Of a stretch of DNA of 12,697 nt, positions 6,688-12,697 are shown piece after piece (position 1 is the stretch's first letter; the number at the start of each line of letters is the position of its first letter). The stretch is from positions 1 through 12,697 of the forward strand of contig JAUIEM010000294.1 in assembly GCA_030428695.1 (NCBI GenBank). The letters are read 5' to 3'. Under the pieces are notes generated by a model. It was given only the letters and a program-made list of their open reading frames with translations, was not told the DNA's origin and ran no database searches. This stretch comes from a bacterium (GTDB lineage Bacteria > Planctomycetota > J058 > JAJDCP01). The translations under genes were made by a program, and so were the position numbers.

Positions 6688-7530
6688 TTGCGTTCTCTTT
6701 GCACCCTCGCCCTGCTCTGCGCCCTCGGCTGCCAGAGCGGGCCCCCCACGCCGTCCGCCGACCCCGCGGTCCCTACGATCACGGGCCCGATCGTGTTCGT
6801 CGGCGTGCACGCGCCAGCCGACGCCGACCCCGCGGCGGTCGAAGCCCTGGACGACGCCTGCCGCTGGAAGCTGGCCCACGCCGGCCTGCAGCTCGTGCGG
6901 CCGCACAGCGGGCTCGACCCGCGCCTGCTGCTCGACCTCGAGGCCGTCGTGCTCACCCCCTCCGAAGTCGAGCTCCGCGGACGGCTCCTCGAGTACCCGA
7001 CGGGTCGGCTCGTCACGCTGTCGTACACCAGGTCCGCCCTCGACAAGCCGGGGATCCCCTTCATCGTCGACGAGGGCGCCCGGGCCTTCGCCGAGTCGAC
7101 GCGCGGCTGGGGCGTTCTCGACGCGGACGGCCCACGGCTCGCCGTGCTGTCCAGCGAGATCTCCGCCGACGCCGTCGCCGCCGCGCCAGCGCTCGACGCT
7201 CTGCACGGGCAGCTCGGCTGCATGGTCGAAGCCCGCCTGCTGCTGACGCGCAAGAAGGCCGTGCTCGCGCCCCGCGACGTGCGGGCGCGGCTGATGGAGA
7301 GCCTGGACGAGGGCGACCTCGGCCAGCTGATGGGCCCCGCTGTGGGGGTCCGCGTCAGCCTCGCCGCGAACACCGAGAACCCGGGCGGCGTCGTCGTGAC
7401 CTGGCAGGAGGTCGACCTCTCCGACGGCCGCCTCGTGTTCACCGCCCGCCGGCCCCTGGACCGGGACCCGGACGAAGAGGCGGTCGACCGCGCCCTCGCC
7501 GAGCTCGCGGCGGCCTCGGCGCGGCGCTGA
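6688..7530 (+). CDS. Lipoprotein with possible LpoB/CsgG-like halves, TTG start
   Basis: A 280-residue lipoprotein. TTG at 6688 is chosen because GGAGGAG lies six bases upstream and translation from it begins directly with a signal, MRSLCTLALLCALGC, with Cys15 as the lipid anchor. The lipobox (ALGC) is slightly unusual, with Leu at -2. A low-complexity Pro-rich linker (18-32) follows. Residues 33-140 and 148-255 look alike in outline: a strand, a helix with paired polar residues, a variable loop, then an ELRGRLLEYPTGRLVTLSY or VVVTWQEVDLSDGRLVF strand pair. This resembles the fold of LpoB, FlgO and CsgG-type lipoproteins, in which a domain ends with a 'sequence-of-tG-x-v' strand; that is inference with modest support. 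It converges with the pseudokinase gene, four bases away, and no terminator is visible between them. Confidence 0.8.
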   Translation: MRSLCTLALLCALGCQSGPPTPSADPAVPTITGPIVFVGVHAPADADPAAVEALDDACRWKLAHAGLQLVRPHSGLDPRLLLDLEAVVLTPSEVELRGRLLEYPTGRLVTLSYTRSALDKPGIPFIVDEGARAFAESTRGWGVLDADGPRLAVLSSEISADAVAAAPALDALHGQLGCMVEARLLLTRKKAVLAPRDVRARLMESLDEGDLGQLMGPAVGVRVSLAANTENPGGVVVTWQEVDLSDGRLVFTARRPLDRDPDEEAVDRALAELAAASARR

Positions 7531-7534
7531 GCGC

Positions 7535-10500
7535 CTATTCCCACGCCTCCAGCTGCTCCCGCAGGCGCGCATCCGGCCAGCGGCGGAGCGCCTCCTCGAG
7601 CAGGGCCCGCGCCGCGTCGCGGTGCTCGCGCGCTTCGGCGGCCTCGCCCGGGAAGCAGTCCGCGGCCTCGCGGAGGGCGCCAGCCCGGAGCAGCGCGCGC
7701 TCGGGCTCCTCAGGCAGGCGTGCGCCGGCGGCGGCGCGGGCGAGGAAGGCCCGGGCGGCGGCGTCGAGCTCCCCCTGGGACCGGTGCCAGACCGCCTCGA
7801 CCCGCCACGCTTCCGCCTCCTGGAAGGCGGCATCGGCATCATCGGGAAGCGCGGCGCGCAGCGCGGCGAGCTCTTCGCGGGCGCGCTCGAGCTGCGTCCG
7901 CGGATCGCGCCCGGCGTCGACGAGGGCGGCCCCGAGCTCGCAGCGGGTGCGGGCGAGGACGCGTAGCGAGAGCGGGTCGTCGGGGTAGGGCGCCGCCCAG
8001 CGTTCGCGCGCCTCCAGGCACTCTTCGCTGACGGCCAGCGCCGCGTCCGCGTCGCCCCATCCTCCGAGCCGCCGCGCGACCTGGGCGAGCACGTCACCGT
8101 GGCCGCCGGCGTTGTCGGGGTCGGTGAAGGCGCGCAGGGCCGAGCGTGCATGCAGGGCCTCGAGCCGGGTCCGGGCCTCGGCGCGGCGGCCCTCGGCGTC
8201 GTCGAGGTCGACGAGCTCGAGGCTGGCCTCACACCAGCGCCGCAGCACATCGGCGTCGCCGGTCTCGCGCCACAGGGTGTCGAGGCCGGCGCACAGCGCG
8301 ACGAAGCTCGGCACCGCGCGCTCGGACGCGAGCTCCCGGTCCAGGCCGGCGCGCAGGGCGAGGGCCCACAGCCGCTGATCGAGCCAGCGCGGGTCGTCCG
8401 TTCCGGCTCCGCCGCGGCCCGCGGCCTCCGTCGCCTCCTCGGCGTAGAGCAGGGCCTCGGCGGGACGGCCGAGGTTCCACAGGGCGCGGGCGGCGGTCTC
8501 ACAGGCCCGCGAGAGGTTCCACCAGCTCGAGCGCGTCGGCCGGCCCTCGACCAACGCGCGGTGGATCGCGGCGGACTCCGCCGCCGCGCGCAAGGCGTCG
8601 GCGTCGCGGGCGAGGTTCTCGTACTGCAGGGAGAGCTGGCCGAGGACGTGGCCGAGCGAGGCCTGGGCGAGAGGATCCCCACGTTCGTCGAGGATCTCCC
8701 GCCGCAGGTCTACGCAGCGCTCGAGCTCGGCGATCGCGTCCTCGTCGCGGCCGAGCTCGAGGAGCAGCTCGGCGCGCTCGGTGCGGGTCGCGAGCTGGCC
8801 GTCTCGCAGGAACTGGAGCCCGGGGCGGGCAAGGGCGGCGGCGGCGAGGAAGGCGAGGGCGCGGTCGTAGGCCTCGAGCGCCTCGGGCAGCTGGCCGAGG
8901 CCGACCAGACAGCGCGCGAGACCACGCTGCTGCTGGTAGTGCTCGTCGGGCCCGGCGTCGCTTCCCCTGAGCTCTTCGCCGCAGGCGAGGAACCGGTCGA
9001 GCGCGACGTCGGGGCGCCCGCTCGCGCGCAGGGCCTCGGCGGACGCGATCCGGTTGCTCCGGGCCTCCCGCCGCGCCTGGAGGTACTCCGGCACCAGCGC
9101 GAGCAGGCGCTGGAACAGGGCGTCGGCCTGCTCGCGCAAGGCGAGCTCGGTCCGCGGACGGCGACGCCCGCCCTCGAGCCCCGCGAGGTCGGCGGTCAGG
9201 TTGGCGGCGTGGTAGAGCAGCGCGCTGTGCTCGACGCCCTGGCCGAGGTCCGGCTCGAGCCAGTCGAGGGCCTCCCGCAGCTCGGCGGCGGCTCCCTCGG
9301 CATCCCCGAACAGCCGCAACAGCTCGGCGCGCTGGCGCATCAACGCGGTCAGGGCGAGCCGGGTGTTCAGCCGCCTCGCGTCCTTGTCCAACGCTCCGCG
9401 CAGGGCCTCCCGCCCGCCCTCGACCAACGCCAGGGCCTCGTCGAGGCGCCCGGAGCGCAGGGCGACGCCGGCGAGCTCGCCCTCGATCCGCGCGGCCAGG
9501 GCGATCGCGGACAGACGTCCGGGGGCGAGGGAGAGGATGGTCGCGGCCTCGGCGCGGGCCTCGCGCAGGACCTCCTCCGCCTCCGGCAGCCGGCCCTCAT
9601 CCCCGAGCTCCCAGGCGTAGCGGCGCAGGGTCTCGATGCGCTTCGCCCGCAGCCGCACGCGCCCGGGGTCGCGGGCGAGCAGCCAGGCGGCGTGCTCCAG
9701 GGCGTCCCGCAGGTGCTGCCAGCCCTCCTCCTTGCGCCCGGCGCGCAGCGCCTCGTCGGCCAGCCGCCGGGCGAGCTCGTGCTCGAGGTCGCGGACCTCG
9801 ACCCGCCCGGCGAAGCGCGCGCGGGCGTCGGCGACCCCGTCGAGGACCTCGGCGAGCAGGGCGGCGGAGCGGGCGGGATCGCGGACGGCGAAGTGCTCGC
9901 TCAATGCGAGCCGGGCGCGCAGCTCCTTCTCGCGCAGCAGGCCCGGGAAGCGGGCGTGCAAGTCGGTCCCCAGCGCGACGGCCTGCTCGAGGGCGCCCCG
10001 TGCCTCGTCCTGCCGCCCGAGATGGGCGAGCTCGACAGCGAGGCCCATCGCCGCCTGGACGGCGGCGTCGAAGGATCCGGGGCCGGGGCTCTCGGCGTTG
10101 GCCCGCTCGAGCAGGGCGAGGCTCTCGGTGTACAGGGCGATCGCCGCCTCGGACTCACCCCAGGCCGTCTCCAGTCCTGCGCACTGGATCAGCACCACCG
10201 CGAGGATCGCCCAGCCGCCCGGGTGGGGCTCGACCTCGGCCAGGGCGCGCGCCAGCTCGAGGGTGCGGGTGGCGTTGCGCCGGGCTTCGTCGAGCTGTCC
10301 CGACAGGTACTGGAAGTTGGTCAGGTTCGACCAGGCCGCGAGCCGCGTCTCGCGATCGACGCTCCCGCCGCCCTCGCTCTCGAGCACCGCGAGCAGCTCC
10401 TGGAAGGTCTCGTTCAACACCGCCGTGTTGCCGACCAGCCGCAGCTGGTTCCGGATCTCGAGCTGCATCTCCCACAAGAGCTCGTGGACGTGGCCGCGGG

Positions 10501-12316
10501 CGAGGTCCGCGACGGCCTCGGAGCGCTCCGCCGCGGCCTTCTCCTGCCGGGCGCTGTCCAGCGCTCGGCGGGACCGGTCCCGCTCGGAGGCGAGCCGGTC
10601 GAGCTCGACCCGGAGGCTGTCGTTCGCCGCGGCCCGGGCGCGCCGGTCGCGTTCGAGCTGCCCGGCCCAGGCCAGGGTGCCGAGCACGAGGAGCGCGACC
10701 AGCGCTGCGAGCGTGGCCCGCAGCCGACGCCGGGTCCGCTTGCGCAGCCCGTGCGCCCGGCGGGCGGCGCGGACCTCGCCGCGCAGCTCTTCGCCGTCGG
10801 CGCCGAGCGGCACGAGCTGCTGCTCCGCGAGCAGCAGGTCCCCGCGCGCGAGGGCGGCCCGGGCAAAGTCCTGCCGGCCTCGCGCCAGACCGGCCTCGGC
10901 CTGCGCGTCCCGCGGCTCGAGCAGGAGCGCCTGCTCGAAGCCCGCCAGGGCGCGGGCAAAGCCGGCGTACAGCGCGCCGCGCGGCTGCAGCGCCTGTCCC
11001 GCGGCGGCGTTCGCCGCGCGCAAGCTGGCCTCGGCCGCCTCACAGCAGGCCCGGCACTCGCGCTGGCGTAGATGCTCCTCGAGGGCGGTGCGGAAGCTCG
11101 CGACATCGGGGAAGCCGGCGCCGGAGCGGTCGAGCGCGCGGCGACAGATCTCCCGCAGCCCTGGTTCGCGGACCTGCGCGAGGGAAGCCGACGGCGCCCC
11201 GCACGCGATGCGGACGAGCAGCTCGCCGAGCCGCCGTATGTCGTGGCCGACGGCGGCGGACTCCGTCGCCTCGCGGGCGTGGGCCCAGCCGGCCAGGCGC
11301 ACCTCGCCGAAGTCGCCGAGCCGGACGTGGGAGGGCTCGAGGTCGCGGTGGACCACCCCTTTGCTGTGGGCGTACGCGACCCCCTGGCACAGCTGCAGGA
11401 GCGTGCGCAGGTGCTCTTCGCGGGCGTCGGGCGCTTCCGCCAGCCGCTCCTCCCAGCTCCGGTCCCCGGCCGCGCCGAGGGCGAGGAGGAGCTCGCCGCC
11501 CGCGTCCGCCCGCTCGAGCACGTGCACGGGGACGATGTTCGGGTGCTCGAGGCGCCCCTGCAGGCGGGCCTGGCGCCGGATGTCCGGCCACACCGTCGAG
11601 CTGGTCAGCACAACCGGTCGCTGCAGGCAACGCTGCACCGCCCTGTTCGGACCGAGGAGCTCGAAGCCGCGGAACAGGTTGGTGTCGACCCCGGCCAGCG
11701 GCAGCGTGCCGCGATCGTCGGGGACCTTCGTCGCGCTGCCGTCGCTCGCGGTCGATTCGACGCCGGAGAGCATCGCGTCGACGACCGCGAGGAAGCCCGC
11801 GGTCTGCTCGCCTTCCGGGCCGGGAGCGCCGGCACGGGCGGGCGGTTCGTCGGGATCGCCGGGACTCTCCGTGGCGGGCTCGGCGGCGTCGCGGGGCCCT
11901 GCGTGTTGGGTGGCGTCGTTTGGCCCGACGCTTTGCGTGGGGAGCTCCACCGAGTCGTTCGGCCCGACGCTTTGCGTGGGCTGGTCCTCGGCGTCGCGGG
12001 GCGCTGCGCTCCACGGAGGTTGGTCCACCGGGTCGTTCGGTCCGACGCTTTGCGTGGGGGGCTCCACCGGGTCGTTCGGCCCGCGGTTGCTCTGAAACTC
12101 CGCGTCTTCACGCGTTCGGCGGGCGGGGGTAAACCCCGCCCCTACAAGGGGTTTTGATGTGCCCACAGGGCCCCCATGCATAGGAACGGCACCGGAATCC
12201 GCATCGGAATCGGAACCGGAATCGGATCGGGCACGGACACCGGAGGCCGCGCGCGCATCCCCGACCTCCGGACCATCCACTCTGTCCGGCTGCCCGTCCG
12301 GCCCCGGGCGGCTCAC
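7535..12316 (-). CDS. Membrane pseudokinase with large C-terminal TPR region
   Basis: A 1593-residue protein. Residues 1-205 are a disordered linker: Ser/Asp run (31-42), REP-derived peptide (57-68) and 13-residue repeats (about 79-152). Residues about 205-418 have a Ser/Thr kinase fold recognisable by LEHPNIVPVHVLER (257-269), LLQLCQGVAYAHSKGVVHRD (306-325) and LGDFGEV (333-339). Catalytic residues are lost: VAIK Lys is Thr238, alpha-C Glu is Gln249, HRDLKPxN is HRDLEPSH (Glu327, His330), and the DWG/DFG Asp is Gly343. The activation segment and APE are missing, since residues 350-360 run straight into alpha-F. Only HRD Asp325 remains. One membrane helix (532-551) follows an Arg-rich stretch, placing the kinase-like half inside. 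A coiled coil (555-605) and TPR-type helices (about 610-1593) follow, outside. The GTG start at 12316 overlaps the upstream stop (GTGA) and has GAGGA six bases before it. I infer a binding or scaffold role. Confidence 0.87.
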   Translation of the reverse strand: MSRPGPDGQPDRVDGPEVGDARAASGVRARSDSGSDSDADSGAVPMHGGPVGTSKPLVGAGFTPARRTREDAEFQSNRGPNDPVEPPTQSVGPNDPVDQPPWSAAPRDAEDQPTQSVGPNDSVELPTQSVGPNDATQHAGPRDAAEPATESPGDPDEPPARAGAPGPEGEQTAGFLAVVDAMLSGVESTASDGSATKVPDDRGTLPLAGVDTNLFRGFELLGPNRAVQRCLQRPVVLTSSTVWPDIRRQARLQGRLEHPNIVPVHVLERADAGGELLLALGAAGDRSWEERLAEAPDAREEHLRTLLQLCQGVAYAHSKGVVHRDLEPSHVRLGDFGEVRLAGWAHAREATESAAVGHDIRRLGELLVRIACGAPSASLAQVREPGLREICRRALDRSGAGFPDVASFRTALEEHLRQRECRACCEAAEASLRAANAAAGQALQPRGALYAGFARALAGFEQALLLEPRDAQAEAGLARGRQDFARAALARGDLLLAEQQLVPLGADGEELRGEVRAARRAHGLRKRTRRRLRATLAALVALLVLGTLAWAGQLERDRRARAAANDSLRVELDRLASERDRSRRALDSARQEKAAAERSEAVADLARGHVHELLWEMQLEIRNQLRLVGNTAVLNETFQELLAVLESEGGGSVDRETRLAAWSNLTNFQYLSGQLDEARRNATRTLELARALAEVEPHPGGWAILAVVLIQCAGLETAWGESEAAIALYTESLALLERANAESPGPGSFDAAVQAAMGLAVELAHLGRQDEARGALEQAVALGTDLHARFPGLLREKELRARLALSEHFAVRDPARSAALLAEVLDGVADARARFAGRVEVRDLEHELARRLADEALRAGRKEEGWQHLRDALEHAAWLLARDPGRVRLRAKRIETLRRYAWELGDEGRLPEAEEVLREARAEAATILSLAPGRLSAIALAARIEGELAGVALRSGRLDEALALVEGGREALRGALDKDARRLNTRLALTALMRQRAELLRLFGDAEGAAAELREALDWLEPDLGQGVEHSALLYHAANLTADLAGLEGGRRRPRTELALREQADALFQRLLALVPEYLQARREARSNRIASAEALRASGRPDVALDRFLACGEELRGSDAGPDEHYQQQRGLARCLVGLGQLPEALEAYDRALAFLAAAALARPGLQFLRDGQLATRTERAELLLELGRDEDAIAELERCVDLRREILDERGDPLAQASLGHVLGQLSLQYENLARDADALRAAAESAAIHRALVEGRPTRSSWWNLSRACETAARALWNLGRPAEALLYAEEATEAAGRGGAGTDDPRWLDQRLWALALRAGLDRELASERAVPSFVALCAGLDTLWRETGDADVLRRWCEASLELVDLDDAEGRRAEARTRLEALHARSALRAFTDPDNAGGHGDVLAQVARRLGGWGDADAALAVSEECLEARERWAAPYPDDPLSLRVLARTRCELGAALVDAGRDPRTQLERAREELAALRAALPDDADAAFQEAEAWRVEAVWHRSQGELDAAARAFLARAAAGARLPEEPERALLRAGALREAADCFPGEAAEAREHRDAARALLEEALRRWPDARLREQLEAWE
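11888..12083 (-). repeat. 39-bp tandem repeat array encoding 13-residue repeats
   Basis: Units start at 11888 (shortened to 27 bp), 11915, 11954, 11993, 12032 and 12071 (partial), giving an exact 39-bp period for four full units. The plus-strand core is GTCGTTCGGCCCGACGCTTT. In the pseudokinase frame the unit reads GPNDPVEPPTQSV with variants at several positions. The short unit is a multiple of three too, so the frame is preserved throughout. The repeats lie in the cytoplasmic linker before the kinase fold. This is a coding repeat and not a CRISPR array, because there are no unique spacers. Confidence 0.88.
12115..12146 (-). repeat. REP-like unit inside the pseudokinase coding region
   Basis: Reverse complement of 4072-4103 with one mismatch in 32. 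The plus strand forms a perfect 8-bp stem GGGCGGGG/CCCCGCCC with loop GTAAA at 12121-12141. It is read through as residues 57-68 (LVGAGFTPARRT). The sequence left of it (12101-12114) is a small hairpin CGCGT-CTTC-ACGCG, which may belong to the same element. Confidence 0.85.
12183..12230 (-). repeat. Six-base simple repeat encoding a Ser-Asp-rich run
   Basis: The plus strand is an irregular array of CGGAAT, CGGAAC and CGGATC units. In the pseudokinase frame it gives SDSGSDSDADSG (residues 31-42), a low-complexity acidic linker. Its codons (GAT, TCC, GGT) are less GC-rich at position three than the rest of the gene. Confidence 0.7.
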
Positions 12317-12697
12317 GGCCGGTCCTCGCCGCGCAGGGCGCGCGCCCGCGGATCGGCCGCGTGGTGGTCGGCGACCAACCGGCGGGCCTCGGCTTCCAGC
12401 TGGGCGGCGGCGTCGGGATCCCGGGCCGCGAGGCAGCGCGCGAGCGCCTGCAGGCACGCGGCCTGGAGCCGCAGCCAGCGCGGGTGGTCGCTGCGCCCTG
12501 CCGCCTCCCACGCCTCCTCGAGCGCGGCGCGCGCGGCGGCTTCCGCTTCCTCCGCCGCGCCCCGGGCAAGGAAGGCGTCGGCGGCGAGGATGCCCGCCTG
12601 CACGCGTAGGGCGCGGGCCTCGAGCTCCGGGGCGTCGGCCAGCGCCGCGAGGGCCGAAGCCGCCGCTTCGCGCGCCTCCTCTGCCGCGCCCGCCGCC
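12313..12697 (-). CDS. TPR-type protein, C-terminal 127 residues (5' end outside window)
   Basis: The frame is open from the right window edge to TGA at 12313-12315, so only the last 127 residues are visible. They are Ala/Glu/Arg-rich helices with a TPR rhythm, for example ARALRVQAGILAADAFLARG followed by EEAEAAARAALEEAWEAAGR, and end in the charged sequence DPRARALRGEDRP. No enzyme motif or membrane segment is visible. A start at GTG 12603 would give 96 residues, but the same helical pattern continues upstream of it, so the gene is better read as cut by the window. Its stop overlaps the GTG start of the pseudokinase gene, so the two are translationally coupled and probably work together. Confidence 0.78.
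   Translation of the reverse strand, partial: AAGAAEEAREAAASALAALADAPELEARALRVQAGILAADAFLARGAAEEAEAAARAALEEAWEAAGRSDHPRWLRLQAACLQALARCLAARDPDAAAQLEAEARRLVADHHAADPRARALRGEDRP
12323..12327 (-). promoter_or_regulatory. Shine-Dalgarno deciding the pseudokinase start
   Basis: GAGGA on the minus strand, six bases before GTG at 12316. The GTG overlaps the TGA of the upstream gene as GTGA. Together these fix the start and argue against the longer open frame to 12511, whose first 65 residues are an Arg/Pro-rich shadow of the upstream gene. Confidence 0.7.

Noticed and set aside
11305..11315. A literal DFG triplet (residues 335-337) in the kinase-like protein
   Set aside because: It lies in the beta7-beta8 hairpin, matching the 'VGxFGEV' stretch of planctomycete-type kinases, which precedes the true metal-binding motif (usually DWG). 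The true site here reads AGW, so the Asp is lost.
11888..12083. CRISPR array
   Set aside because: The 39-bp units are contiguous with no unique spacers and are in frame within a coding region.
8099..12157. Very long plus-strand open frames opposite the pseudokinase gene (for example 8099-11071 and 9636-12095)
   Set aside because: They are GC-skew shadows of the minus-strand gene: composition is Arg/Ser/Ala- or Gly/Glu-biased with no domains, no ribosome binding sites, and they vanish outside the coding region.
12317..12511. N-terminal extension of the pseudokinase frame to 12511
   Set aside because: The extra 65 residues are Arg/Pro/Gly-rich and lie over the well-formed TPR frame of the upstream gene; the GTG at 12316 has a proper ribosome binding site and GTGA overlap.

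Overview
The window is very GC-rich DNA with strong third-position GC bias and almost no non-coding space. The gene set looks like an uncultured planctomycete-type bacterium: a huge one-pass membrane kinase-like/TPR protein, several more TPR proteins, a secreted HEAT-like plus PQQ-like protein, and lipoproteins with GTG or TTG starts. That assignment is inference from gene style. There is no rRNA, tRNA or marker protein to prove it, and a myxobacterial origin cannot be excluded.

Layout, left to right. (1) 2-2842 (+) is the C-terminal 946 residues of a long TPR protein whose start lies outside the window. (2) 2851-3855 (+) is a membrane-anchored alpha/beta hydrolase, probably co-transcribed with it. 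(3) 3856-4161 is a convergent gap filled by a mosaic of REP-like hairpin units in nested inverted orientation; the last unit runs into the 3' end of the next gene. (4) A minus-strand pair follows: a small lipoprotein (5409-5666) overlapping the start of a PAPS-dependent sulfotransferase (4120-5430). (5) Divergent from these are two plus-strand exported proteins: a HEAT-like/PQQ-like protein (5798-6535) and a TTG-start lipoprotein (6688-7530) whose ribosome binding site sits in mutually exclusive hairpins. (6) 7535-12316 (-) encodes a 1593-residue receptor-like protein with a repeat-rich linker, a kinase fold, one membrane segment, a coiled coil and about 1000 residues of TPR-type helices. (7) 12313-12697 (-) is the C-terminal end of another TPR protein, coupled to the kinase-like gene by a GTGA overlap.

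Main observations. The protein kinase domain at 7535-12316 has lost nearly every catalytic residue (VAIK Lys, alpha-C Glu, HRD-loop Lys and Asn, DFG Asp) and its activation segment, while the 4.8 kb frame stays fully open. I read it as a pseudokinase-TPR membrane scaffold. A REP-like unit 31/32 identical to one in the 3856-4161 mosaic lies inside the pseudokinase coding region, and another degenerate unit makes up the C-terminal tail of the sulfotransferase. Both are read in the same frame and give a GAGFT peptide. Next to the in-frame REP unit is a 39-bp (13-residue) tandem array.

How the genes fit together: most products are predicted to be at or beyond the cytoplasmic membrane (hydrolase anchor, two lipoproteins, one secreted protein, the pseudokinase-TPR receptor). 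A shared envelope role is plausible but not shown. I saw no CRISPR array, transposase, phage gene or RNA gene.
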